Shown: positions 51,357 through 61,223 of the stretch, piece by piece
How the letters are laid out: the number at the start of each line of letters is the position of its first letter
Numbering within the stretch: position 1 is the stretch's first letter
NCBI GenBank assembly: GCA_900659855.1
Contig: CAACVI010000003.1
Span: forward strand, 1-64,000
Origin: Candidatus Desulfarcum epimagneticum
Lineage (GTDB): Bacteria > Desulfobacterota > Desulfobacteria > Desulfobacterales > CR-1
Direction: 5' to 3'
Length of the DNA: 64,000 bases
Notes under the pieces: model-generated
The model's input: only the letters and a program-made list of their open reading frames with translations
What the model was told of the DNA's origin: nothing
The model's database searches: none
Translations under genes and position numbers: made by a program

Positions 51357-52642
51357 GTCTTTTCCCGTTCCCGTTCCTCCGCGCCCGGGTCCTGAAAAAG
51401 CCGTTCCAGGGGAATGGAAAGAATCCGGTCCGTCTCCCGGGCCGAGCGTGTGAAAACATCGGCGAACTCCGGCGCCAGACCCTCGATTTTTTCCCGGGGC
51501 AGGCTCCAGGGCATCATGCGGTGAAACCGGGCCAGGGTCAGCTCGCCCAGGGCGGCGATGAGAACCAGCCCGCCCCTGGAAAGCCGGCCCACGACGCCCG
51601 CCTTTAAAAAATGAAACAAAATCCCCCGGGCCCGCGACTCTGAAAGGCCCGGAAGCGCGGCCAGGATGTCCTTCAGGAAAAGCGGACGGCCCAGGCGGTA
51701 ATGATGGTGAAAGATTTCCAGAACCGCCAGGGCGTCGGCGAAGTCGCCGCCCCGGCCCTCCCTTTTAAGGGCCGCCGGAAAGGCCGAAAAGCCCCGGGCG
51801 ATTTCCGCGCCCAGAAGCACAAACACCCAGGAGATGTACACCCACAGCATGAAAAGGGGCACGGAGGTCATGGCCCCGAATATGATTTTAAAGTTGGGAA
51901 ACCAGGCGATATAAAGGGTGAAAAGACGCTTGCCCAGCTCAAAAAAGACCGCGCCCAGCGCCCCGCCCGCCAGGGCGTGGGCCAAAGGGACCTTCCGGTT
52001 GGGCACGGCCATGTAAAGCAGGGACAGCGCGGCCCATGTCAGCGCGAAAGGCAGGATCATGGAGATCAGCGGCTCGGCCTGTCTGGCGGCGTCGGAGATC
52101 ACGGGAAGGGAGGCGAAATAGGAGGTCAGCCCCACGCTGAGCCCCGCCAGAATGGGCCCCAGGGTGAGAAAGGCCCAGTAAAGCACGAACCCCCTGGCCC
52201 AGTTTCGTTTCCGGGCCGCGCCCCATATGGCGTTGAGCGCCTTGTCGATGGTGGACATCAGCTTCAGCGCGGTGGCCAGAAGAAAGGCGATTCCGAAAAA
52301 CTGAAGGCTCCTGGCCTGGGACACGAACTCCATCAGATGGGTTTGAATGGTCCGGCCGAATGACGGCACAAAATTCCGAAAGACAAAATCGGAAATCAGG
52401 GTCCCCATGCGGTTGAATTCAGGAAAAATGGAAAACGCCGCCAGAACGACCGCCATCAAAGGCACAATGGACAAAAGGCTGGTGAGGGTCAGGGCCGAGG
52501 CCACGGACAGGCACTGGTCTTTTTGAAAACGCGCCCAGACATAGCCGGCGAACCGCGCCACACGCATGGACCGCCTGTTCCCGCCCCGAAAGCCTGAAAA
52601 AAAGTCTGAAAGAAAGCCAGAAAGAAAGATGGAGCCTCTCAT
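51353..52642 (-). CDS. YihY/BrkB-family membrane protein
   Basis: 429 residues, about six membrane helices in the first 290 residues (ALTLTSLLSIVPLMAVVLAAF, ...). The family hallmark region (MSTIDKALNAIWG; NFKIIFGAMTSVPLFMLWVYISW) is intact. The C-terminal about 120 residues are a winged-helix-like domain, as in many delta-proteobacterial relatives. The old name 'ribonuclease BN' is wrong for this family; function is unclear. Confidence 0.92.
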   Translation of the reverse strand: MRGSIFLSGFLSDFFSGFRGGNRRSMRVARFAGYVWARFQKDQCLSVASALTLTSLLSIVPLMAVVLAAFSIFPEFNRMGTLISDFVFRNFVPSFGRTIQTHLMEFVSQARSLQFFGIAFLLATALKLMSTIDKALNAIWGAARKRNWARGFVLYWAFLTLGPILAGLSVGLTSYFASLPVISDAARQAEPLISMILPFALTWAALSLLYMAVPNRKVPLAHALAGGALGAVFFELGKRLFTLYIAWFPNFKIIFGAMTSVPLFMLWVYISWVFVLLGAEIARGFSAFPAALKREGRGGDFADALAVLEIFHHHYRLGRPLFLKDILAALPGLSESRARGILFHFLKAGVVGRLSRGGLVLIAALGELTLARFHRMMPWSLPREKIEGLAPEFADVFTRSARETDRILSIPLERLFQDPGAEEREREKT

Positions 52643-52689
52643 GAAAATCCCGCCTCCAGAAACCGTGACCCGAAACCATTAAAGGATAT

Positions 52690-52718
52690 CAGATACCAGA
52701 ACGCGCCGGATTAGTCAA
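52690..52718 (-). promoter_or_regulatory. Promoter for the YihY operon
   Basis: Minus strand TTGACT (52718-52713), 17-base spacer, TATCTG (52695-52690). Diverges from the plus promoter at 52740. Confidence 0.55.
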
Positions 52719-52739
52719 GCGGCCGTTTTTCAAAATCGG

Positions 52740-52768
52740 TTGACGGGACGGGCGAAATAGGATATGTC
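52740..52768 (+). promoter_or_regulatory. Promoter for the YkgJ-type gene
   Basis: TTGACG (52740-52745), 17-base spacer, TATGTC (52763-52768), about 50 bases before the ATG at 52818. Confidence 0.5.
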
Positions 52769-52817
52769 CGCACATGCTGACTGAATTATCTTAAACGACC
52801 CCAAAGAAAGGACACAC

Positions 52818-53678
52818 ATGAGCGATTCGGAAAAAAAAGCCGAAATTCCCCCGGTCCGGCTCGGACCTGAGAGCATCATCCGGTTCGAATGCCACAAGGA
52901 CGTGGACTGCTTCACCAAATGCTGCCGGGGAATCGATATTATCCTGACCCCCTACGATGTCATCCGCCTTAAAAAAAGACTGGATCTGTCATCCCAGGAA
53001 TTTCTGGCCATCTACACCCAGCCCCATATTCTGGAAGAAACCGACCTGCCGGTGGTGACCCTTAAGCTGCTGGAAGACGAAGAGGACGCCGAAAAAGACG
53101 AAAAGCCCTGCCCCTTTGTCCGCGAGGACGGCTGCATCGTCTATGAGGACCGCCCCACCGCCTGCCGCTACTACCCCCTGGGGGTGGGCTCCCTGAGCCA
53201 CAAAGAGGGCGCGGACGACGACGGGTTCTACTTTTTCATCGACGAGCCCCACTGCCTGGGATTTGAGGAGAAAAAAGACTGGACCGTCAAGGAGTGGCGC
53301 CGGGACCAGGGCGTGGACATCCATGACGACATCAACGCGGAATGGACGGACCTTCTGGTGAGAAAACGCTCCTTCCCCAAAAACGTCCAGCTGTCCGAAA
53401 AGGCCAAAGAGCTGTTTTTCATGGCCGGCTACAACATCGACAAATTCAGGGAATTCGTCTTTGAAAGCACGTTTCTGGACATGTACGACATTGACGCCGA
53501 AACGCTGAAAAAGATCAAGGCGGACGATATCGAGCTTTTGAGGTTCGGCATGAGATGGCTCAAATCTGTTTTTTTCAAAAGAGAGGGAGAGACGGACGAT
53601 CTTTTTGGCCTGAACCCTGAAAAGGCGTCCCGGCGTCCCGAAATCAAAAAAGAGAAAAAAGAACGGCAAACCGACTGA
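52818..53678 (+). CDS. YkgJ-type cysteine-cluster protein
   Basis: 286 residues. The zinc/iron-cluster pattern F-x-C-H-x-x-x-D-C-x-x-x-C-C (about residues 24-36), then CPFV...GCIVYEDRPTACRYYPLG, is the YkgJ/UPF0153 CxxxCxxCC family. The C-terminal half is helical and charged, with a very basic end (RRPEIKKEKKERQTD). Metal-binding; biological role not known. Preceded by AAAGGA. Confidence 0.9.
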   Translation: MSDSEKKAEIPPVRLGPESIIRFECHKDVDCFTKCCRGIDIILTPYDVIRLKKRLDLSSQEFLAIYTQPHILEETDLPVVTLKLLEDEEDAEKDEKPCPFVREDGCIVYEDRPTACRYYPLGVGSLSHKEGADDDGFYFFIDEPHCLGFEEKKDWTVKEWRRDQGVDIHDDINAEWTDLLVRKRSFPKNVQLSEKAKELFFMAGYNIDKFREFVFESTFLDMYDIDAETLKKIKADDIELLRFGMRWLKSVFFKREGETDDLFGLNPEKASRRPEIKKEKKERQTD

Positions 53679-53694
53679 AAAGGAAAACCGCGTG

Positions 53695-54171
53695 ATGGGT
53701 CTGAAACACTATCAGAAACTTTTGATCATCGCATTCTCCCTGGCATGGGCGTCCTGCTCCGGACACCGGGTCTCCCTGGAAATGACGCAGACCCATCATT
53801 ACGACAAAACGGTCAAAACGGACGGCACAGCCGCGATCCTGATTTCCGAGTCCAACCGAATCCCCGACCTGTCTCTCATCCTGGGGCACATCAACCGGGA
53901 GGTGGAAATCGGAATGGGCGTGTGGGAGACCCAGCTCAAGGAATATTACGACGCGAAAGAAATCTCCGATCCCTTCGCGCTTCCCGAGCTGCTGGACGAG
54001 GCCATGTCCGATGTCGAAAAAGAAATTCGGAAATCCCAAAGGGCCTGCGCCGGGGAATTGTCCGGGAAAAAAACCAACATCGGCCTTCTCAAGGCCGAGA
54101 TGCTGATCCTGGACGGCCACGCCAGCCGGCTGTCCGCCATCACGGGCATGGGACGCCCTTTTCCGAAATAA
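53695..54171 (+). CDS. Uncharacterised lipoprotein
   Basis: 158 residues from ATG 53695 (AAAGGA upstream). Signal peptide MGLKHYQKLLIIAFSLAWAS ends at a Cys (about residue 21), so an outer-membrane lipoprotein is likely. Mature part is short and Glu/Lys-rich with an EYYDAKEISDPF core; helical C-terminus. The family is not recognised. Co-directional with the YkgJ gene (16 bp gap). Confidence 0.72.
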   Translation: MGLKHYQKLLIIAFSLAWASCSGHRVSLEMTQTHHYDKTVKTDGTAAILISESNRIPDLSLILGHINREVEIGMGVWETQLKEYYDAKEISDPFALPELLDEAMSDVEKEIRKSQRACAGELSGKKTNIGLLKAEMLILDGHASRLSAITGMGRPFPK

Positions 54172-54223
54172 CGGCCGCCGCTGTCCCCCCTGTTTCCGGC
54201 GATGTGGGGATGTGGTTCCCATT

Positions 54224-54600
54224 GTGGGGGCGAAAAATTTTTCGCCCCTACCGCCAAAACCAACGCCATGCATAGACGAATTCCCCACCCAAAACATATC
54301 GGCCCCGGCCATGTAGGGGCGGCCCTTGCGGCCGCCCTCTTCGGTCCACCCCGGTCCCGATATTTTCCGCGACCGGGTGAAGACAATGTGGTCGCATTGA
54401 GACGCACGCCGTGCGTCTCTACATGGCCGCGAATGTTTCCGGCGGTGATGGTGAAACCCCCGGCCGTCATTCCATGACCGTGATTAACCTTCGCTTTGGT
54501 TTTATTTCATTTCCCCGTTCCCCGTCAACGGTTTTGTTTCGCCTCCTCACACCCAAAAACGCATTACCATTTGCCCGGCCCGCGTTTTTCTGATATATTG
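54224..54600. repeat. Duplicated intergenic cassette, copy A
   Basis: About 377 bp. Matches copy B (54805-55218): both begin with a CGCCCCTAC-tailed hairpin, then GCCAAAA, CACGCCATGC or a close form, a TCCCGATATTTT block and a GACGCACG-CGTGCGTC hairpin. The last about 187 bp (54413-54600) is nearly identical to 55030-55218. Short hairpins inside lie at 54224-54251, 54313-54338 and 54399-54423. Confidence 0.8.
54571..54599 (+). promoter_or_regulatory. Promoter at the end of cassette copy A
   Basis: TTGCCC (54571-54576), 17-base spacer, TATATT (54594-54599), 39 bases before the 81-residue gene. Confidence 0.6.
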
Positions 54601-54638
54601 GTTTCATCAGCCAAAGCGAAAAAAAGAAAACGAAACAA

Positions 54639-54884
54639 ATGGATTTTTTTAAAAAAATGGACCCGGTGGAGCGAGAGATCGCCCTGCTCGAAATTGTCCA
54701 GGGCAGCATTATGCTTGAAGGCATGCATGAAACCGCCGAAGAGCTGGAAAAGAGGGTCGCGGCGTTAAAAGAGAAGCGGAAGGCGCTGACGCCGAACGAA
54801 ACCAGGGCGGTTCACGAACCGCCCCTACAGCCAAAATCCACGCCATGCCGGGCCGATGGATGGGCGTTATCGCCCGAATATTGA
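54639..54884 (+). CDS. Small charged helical protein with repeat-derived tail
   Basis: 81 residues. Residues 1-55 form one amphipathic charged helix (MDFFKKMDPVEREIALLEIV, then ETAEELEKRVAALKEKRKAL). From residue 56 (RAVHEPPLQ...) the codons come from cassette copy B, which starts at 54805 inside the gene. The original C-terminus was therefore probably replaced when the cassette inserted. Family unknown. Confidence 0.6.
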   Translation: MDFFKKMDPVEREIALLEIVQGSIMLEGMHETAEELEKRVAALKEKRKALTPNETRAVHEPPLQPKSTPCRADGWALSPEY

Positions 54885-55218
54885 AAAATTCCCCAAAAAA
54901 ACATTTTGCCCCGGCATTTGTAGGGGCGGTTCGCGAACCGCCCTTTTCGGCCCGCCCTGATCCCGATATTTTCGCCCGAAAAGGTCCCGCCACGTGGTAG
55001 AGACGCACGGCGTGCGTCTCCACGGCCGCGCGTCTCTACATGGCCGCGAATGTTTCCGGCGGTGATGGTGAAACCCCCGGCCGTGATTCCATGACCGCGA
55101 TTAACCTTCGCTTTGGTTTTATTTCATTTACCCGTTCCCCGTCAACGGTTTTGTTTCGCAACCCTCACGCCCCAAAACGCATTACCATTTGCCCGGCGCG
55201 CGTTTTTCTGCTATGTTT
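54805..55218. repeat. Duplicated intergenic cassette, copy B
   Basis: About 414 bp, co-linear with copy A. The left end lies inside the 81-residue gene; the right 190 bp (55030-55218) shows only scattered substitutions and a 1-nt indel against 54413-54600. Hairpins at 54805-54828, 54920-54944 and 54997-55020. Confidence 0.82.
55189..55217 (+). promoter_or_regulatory. Promoter at the end of cassette copy B
   Basis: TTGCCC (55189-55194), 17-base spacer, TATGTT (55212-55217), 33 bases before the first DUF21/CBS gene. Same geometry as copy A. Confidence 0.55.
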
Positions 55219-55249
55219 TTTTCACCATCGCGGTTTCGTTTTTTTACGG

Positions 55250-56341
55250 ATGGATCATCAAATAAGGACACGTCTTTTGGTTTTGGAAACCCCGGCGCTC
55301 ATCAAAATATCCGTCATCGTCATTCTGCTGGCGGTTTCAGGCTTTTTTTCAGGCTCGGAATCCGCCTTTTTCTCGCTCTCCTTTATCCAGCGGGAAAAGC
55401 TGAAAAACAAACCCGGGGGCCGGGCGCGGCTGGCGGCCAGGCTCCTGGAAAACCCCCGCCGCCTCATCATCGCCATACTCATGGGCAACGACCTGGTGAA
55501 CATCGCCGCCTCGGTGGTGGCCACCTACCTGTTTGTGTCGCTGATGGGAGATTTGGGCAAGTGGGCGGCCATCGCGGTCATGGCGCCGCTGACCCTGGTG
55601 TTTTCCGAGGTGATCCCCAAAACCGTGTCCATGCGGCAGAACGAGCGGATGGCGCTGTTCGCGGCGGGCCCCATCGCCTTTTTCTCCGCTTTGGTCAAAC
55701 CGGTCCGGTGGCTGTTTGACGCGGCGGCCGAGGGCCTGATCCGGCTGATGGGAATCGGAAAAAAGCGCCGGGCCCCGTCCATCCGGGAGTCGGATTTCCT
55801 GGACATGGTGGACCTCAGCCACGAAGGCGGCCAGATCACGGAGACGGCCAAAGACCTCATCCACAACGTGTTTGAATTCGGCGACGTCCGGGCGGGCCGG
55901 GTCATGACGCCGGCTGAAAAAATCTTCTCCCTTCCCCATGACATGGAGATCGGAAAGGCCGCCGAAGCCATCCTGAAAAACCCCTTTTCCCGGGCGCCGG
56001 TTCACGCCTCCCACCCCGGCGATATCACGGGGATTTTGTACGCCAAAGACCTTTTGAAGGTGGACATGGAAAACGCGCGCAAAAAAAAGCTCCCCATACG
56101 CGTCTTGAAACGGTCGCCGTATTTTGTCCGGGAAGACGCCAGGGCCGAGGCGCTTTTCGACGCCATGCGAAAAGAGCGGATTCACATGGCCTTTTGCCTG
56201 GACGCCTCCGGGGAGCTGTCCGGACTCGTGACCCTGGAGGACCTTCTGGAGGAGCTGTTCGGGGAAATTTATGACGAATACGACCGGCCCCGTGCGCCGG
56301 GACCCGACGGGAAGGAGGCGACGCCATGTCCGAGGGACTGA
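55250..56341 (+). CDS. DUF21/CBS (CNNM-like) membrane protein 1
   Basis: 363 residues from ATG 55250 (MDHQIRTRLLV); a longer frame from 55040 would be made of cassette sequence and is rejected. Four membrane helices in DUF21 (FSGSESAFFSLSFIQREKL, MGNDLVNIAASVVATYLF, FSEVIPKTVS), then two CBS domains (RVMTPAEKIF..., HMAFCLDASGELSGLVTLEDLLEEL). No C-terminal CorC_HlyC domain. CNNM/CorC/PaeA-type proteins export or exchange Mg2+/Co2+ or polyamines. Confidence 0.9.
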   Translation: MDHQIRTRLLVLETPALIKISVIVILLAVSGFFSGSESAFFSLSFIQREKLKNKPGGRARLAARLLENPRRLIIAILMGNDLVNIAASVVATYLFVSLMGDLGKWAAIAVMAPLTLVFSEVIPKTVSMRQNERMALFAAGPIAFFSALVKPVRWLFDAAAEGLIRLMGIGKKRRAPSIRESDFLDMVDLSHEGGQITETAKDLIHNVFEFGDVRAGRVMTPAEKIFSLPHDMEIGKAAEAILKNPFSRAPVHASHPGDITGILYAKDLLKVDMENARKKKLPIRVLKRSPYFVREDARAEALFDAMRKERIHMAFCLDASGELSGLVTLEDLLEELFGEIYDEYDRPRAPGPDGKEATPCPRD

Positions 56342-57579
56342 TCAACGCCCTTATTGTTCTTTTTTGCGTGGCGGCCCAGGGATTTTTCTCCGGCGCCGAG
56401 ATGATTATCCTGTCCGCGGACCGGATCAAACTCCGCCGGGAATCGGCCCGGGGCTCCAAAGGCGCGGCCCGCGCCGTCCGGATGCTGGAAAACTCCGAAT
56501 GGTTTCTGGCCATCACCACCACGGGAACCAACCTGTTCGTCATCATCGCCTCGGCCATATCGGCGGCGTGGTTTGACCGGCTGATGGGCTCGGACTCGGA
56601 GCTTCTCGCCATCGCCGCCATCTCCCCCGTGTTTCTCATGTTCGGGGAAATCATCCCCCGAAGCGTGTTCCAGCAGCGGGCCACCGAGATCGCGCCCAAA
56701 ATCTCCCGGGCCTTCCTGGCGGCCTCCCATGTCGTGGCGCCGGCCGCCTTTCTTTTTTTTAAAACCGGGGCTTTTTTCTTCCGGCGCGTCGCGGACGCCT
56801 CCATCGCCCGGCGATCCTTTGTGACCCGGGACGATCTGGAAATGATCCTGGACGTGGGGGAGCGCGAAAGCGAGCTGGAAAAAAAGGACAAGGCGCTCAT
56901 CCGCCGGGTGTTCCGTCTGGGAAAATCCAGCGTGTCGGACATCATGGCGCCCCTGGTCCATGTGGCGGCCCTGGGGGTGGACGCCACGGTCTTTGAGGCC
57001 CGGGAGCTGATCAAAAAAACGGGATATTCCCGAATTCCGGTGTTCAGAAACCGGATTGACGATCTGTTCGGCGTGGTCTTCGCCTTTGATCTCATCGGGG
57101 CCCGGGACCCGGATGAGGCCGTGGGCCGACTCGCCCGCCGGGTTCCGTTCGCGCCGGAAACCAAGCGGGCCGACGCGCTTCTGGTCTCGCTTCAAAAAAG
57201 CGGGGACTCCATGGCCATTGTGGTGGACGAATACGGCGGCGCCGTGGGAATCATCACCATTGAGGACATCCTGGAAGAGGTGGTCGGGGAGATAAGGGAC
57301 GAGCATGACCGGGATTCGGGCCGGGTGTCGCGCCTGGGGCCCGGACGTTTCATGGCCCCGGCCGGCGCGGAGGTCGACGAGATCAACGAATCCACCGGGC
57401 TCAGGCTGCCCCGGGAAGACTACGAGACCCTGGGGGGCTTTATTTTGAAAAAAACCGGGAAAATCCCCCGTGAGGGGGAGACCTTTTCTTTAAACGGCGC
57501 GGAATTTTCCATCGTCAAAGCCGACCGGCGAAAAATCCGGGAGGTGAAGATCCGCGTTAAACCCGACGAATCAAAATAA
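56326..57579 (+). CDS. DUF21/CBS/CorC_HlyC membrane protein 2
   Basis: 417 residues, starting within the 3' end of the previous gene (16 bp overlap). DUF21 with FFSGAEMIILSADRIKLRRES and FLMFGEIIPRSVFQQ, two CBS domains (VSDIMAPLVHVAAL; MAIVVDEYGGAVGIITIEDI) and the C-terminal CorC_HlyC domain (LPREDYETLGGFILKKTGKIP). A tandem paralogue pair that may work as a heterodimer. Confidence 0.93.
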   Translation: MSEGLINALIVLFCVAAQGFFSGAEMIILSADRIKLRRESARGSKGAARAVRMLENSEWFLAITTTGTNLFVIIASAISAAWFDRLMGSDSELLAIAAISPVFLMFGEIIPRSVFQQRATEIAPKISRAFLAASHVVAPAAFLFFKTGAFFFRRVADASIARRSFVTRDDLEMILDVGERESELEKKDKALIRRVFRLGKSSVSDIMAPLVHVAALGVDATVFEARELIKKTGYSRIPVFRNRIDDLFGVVFAFDLIGARDPDEAVGRLARRVPFAPETKRADALLVSLQKSGDSMAIVVDEYGGAVGIITIEDILEEVVGEIRDEHDRDSGRVSRLGPGRFMAPAGAEVDEINESTGLRLPREDYETLGGFILKKTGKIPREGETFSLNGAEFSIVKADRRKIREVKIRVKPDESK

Positions 57580-57599
57580 AAACCCTGAAAAACCAATAA

Positions 57600-57638
57600 A
57601 AAAAAAGGGACGCGAAAAATCCGCGCCCCTTTTTTTTA
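57600..57638. terminator. Bidirectional terminator between DUF21/CBS and groEL
   Basis: A-run, stem GGGACGCG / CGCGCCCC with a GAAAAATC-type loop, T-run. Serves the plus-strand pair and the convergent groESL. Confidence 0.82.
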
Positions 57639-57692
57639 ATTTCATCTTCATCCATCAACAGGATGGAATGGAAACAGGATGAAAGGGATGGC

Positions 57693-59706
<2,014 letters not shown>

Positions 59707-59837
59707 GTGTCAACTCTCCTTCTTGAATGTTTTGGGTATGATTAATGAAAAACAGCTTTATATTGAACAAAAAAAACGGTGGATATTTTTATTTTTAAAA
59801 AAAATCCCCCGCGGGCGAACGGCCGGAAACCGTCCCA

Positions 59838-60140
59838 TCAGTCCGCCTTTTTTTTGTCGGATTTTTTGTCGGGTTTGGCGTCCGCGCTCTTTTTGGGCGC
59901 GTTCGCCTGGGAATCCTGGGCTTTTTTGCCGGCGGAATTGGAATCCGAAGGCTTTTTCGAGCGGTCGGCGTAGTCGGTCACATACCACCCGGAGCCTTTC
60001 AGATGGAAACTGCTGTGTGAGACCAGCTTGCGAAGGGCGCCTGAGCAGGCGTCGCATGTTTCAAGCGGTTTGTCGGAAAATTTCTGGAGGGCCTCGCTTA
60101 CGCGGCCGCAACCCATGCATTCGTATTCATATATCGGCAT
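59838..60140 (-). CDS. FmdB-type zinc-ribbon protein
   Basis: 100 residues. MPIYEYECMGCGRVSE and ETCDACSGALRKL form the CXXC...CXXC zinc ribbon of FmdB/CxxC_CxxC_SSSS family regulators. The long Lys/Ser/Asp tail (about 60-100) is low-complexity. Located upstream of groESL on the same strand but 131 bp away. Confidence 0.9.
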   Translation of the reverse strand: MPIYEYECMGCGRVSEALQKFSDKPLETCDACSGALRKLVSHSSFHLKGSGWYVTDYADRSKKPSDSNSAGKKAQDSQANAPKKSADAKPDKKSDKKKAD

Positions 60141-60220
60141 TTTTTAAAACCTCCTTGCCCGCCGTTTCGATATGAAATCATATCGATGGCGAAATTTCCC
60201 TGGTGGAACCAAATTTGATA

Positions 60221-60364
60221 AACCCGTAAAAAATCACGGGACAGCGTCGTAAAAAGTTCGATATACAAGGCGTAGTGGTTATTTTTAATTGAGGCAATAT
60301 ATGTAGTATGCCTCAATTAAAAATAAGCGCCGCAACACCGTAGATCGGATTTTTTACGATGCTG
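60221..60364. repeat. MITE-like palindromic element, copy 3
   Basis: Core 60242-60364 (123 bp) with ends CAGCGTCGTAAAAA and TTTTTTACGATGCTG, inner stem TTATTTTTAATTGAGGCA / TGCCTCAATTAAAAATAA, preceded by CCGTAAAAAATCACGGGA (60223-60240). Read in reverse, copy 2 (27915-28073) is closely similar throughout, including the GATCGGATTTTTTACGAT end. Copy 1 shares the left end. Confidence 0.87.
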
Positions 60365-60426
60365 TCAAATTTAAAATAAATATATTCAGTGTTTTTCCGT
60401 TGTCAAGAAATCCCCGGCATATTTTT

Positions 60427-60963
60427 TTAAAGCCGGGACGATTCCATGGGAACGCGCCATTTCCGGTAAAATTTCACCACGTCCCCGATCCCCGGGGTCC
60501 GGACATCCTTTAAAATATCCGCCGTCAGCTCATGAACCCGGACCTCCTCGTCATGGATCTCATCGGGGGAGGCGTCAAAATTTTGCAGGAACCGGCTGAA
60601 CCGGATGATGTGGACCAGCTCGTGGATAATAATATAAAGGGCGAAGGGAAACAGCTTCATGTCGGAAAACTGTTCCAAAACGGTCAGGATGGAATGGTCC
60701 TGGACGCATATCTTGTAAAAATCATACGCGGACGATCCCAGGCAGTCGCCACGCCGCCGCCCCGAATACCGGATGATCTGGGCAAAGGGGCCCTGAATGA
60801 TTTCATTTTTGGAAAGATCCTTTGACGTTTTGATGTCATAGCGCCGCTTAAGCCACTGGCTGGCGGACATTTTAAAAAAATCGCTCGCCAGCTCCTCGGC
60901 CATGGCCGCCGCGTTTTTCACGACCTCCACCTGGCGGGGAGTGAATGTTTTCAATTTCTCCAT
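60427..60963 (-). CDS. Uncharacterised HExxH protein
   Basis: 178 residues. Central IIIHELVHIIRF holds a gluzincin-like HExxH at about 113-117, preceded by a hydrophobic strand and followed by an acidic segment (EIHDEEVRVHELTADIL) that could offer the third zinc ligand. No signal peptide. No close family recognised; a small intracellular metallopeptidase is one possibility. Confidence 0.7.
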   Translation of the reverse strand: MEKLKTFTPRQVEVVKNAAAMAEELASDFFKMSASQWLKRRYDIKTSKDLSKNEIIQGPFAQIIRYSGRRRGDCLGSSAYDFYKICVQDHSILTVLEQFSDMKLFPFALYIIIHELVHIIRFSRFLQNFDASPDEIHDEEVRVHELTADILKDVRTPGIGDVVKFYRKWRVPMESSRL

Positions 60964-61013
60964 TTGATTAGAGAGAGATTATCTGGTAAGGAGACAGGTC
61001 AAGGAAAAGCGAA

Positions 61014-61111
61014 TGGCGGAAGTGCATGGGAATCGAACCCACCCGGGACGGTTTTAGCGCCCCACACCGGATTTGAAGTCCGGGAGCCCCACCAGTGAGC
61101 TGCGCACTTCC
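61014..61111 (-). tRNA. selC: tRNA-Sec (UCA), CCA encoded
   Basis: 98 nt including encoded GCCA end. Long acceptor/T architecture (GGAAGTGC / GCACTTCC), anticodon loop ACTTCAAAT (TCA), long variable arm of about 20 nt rich in G/C, T arm GGTTCGATTCC. Size and UCA anticodon mark the selenocysteine tRNA. Confidence 0.95.
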
Positions 61112-61129
61112 TCATTTTTTCTCACACAC

Positions 61130-61156
61130 ACTATAGCGGGTTTCGGGTTTTGTCAA
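61130..61156 (-). promoter_or_regulatory. Promoter of tRNA-Sec
   Basis: Minus strand TTGACA (61156-61151), short 15-base spacer, TATAGT (61135-61130), 18 bases before the tRNA. Confidence 0.45.
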
Positions 61157-61223
61157 CCATTTTGATTGAGCCGCGAAAAACATTCAAACCCGGTCTTTAA
61201 AACCGGAGAAAGGGCGTGAAAAC

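Noticed and set aside
54300-55030. Possible CRISPR array from clustered hairpins
   Set aside because: Repeats are of different sequence, irregularly spaced and palindromic; no spacers of constant length and no cas genes.
55040-55249. N-terminal extension of the first DUF21/CBS protein
   Set aside because: The extension is translated cassette repeat; the DUF21 domain starts after ATG 55250.
59707-59837. CIRCE operator upstream of groES
   Set aside because: No TTAGCACTC / GAGTGCTAA inverted repeat is present in the gap.
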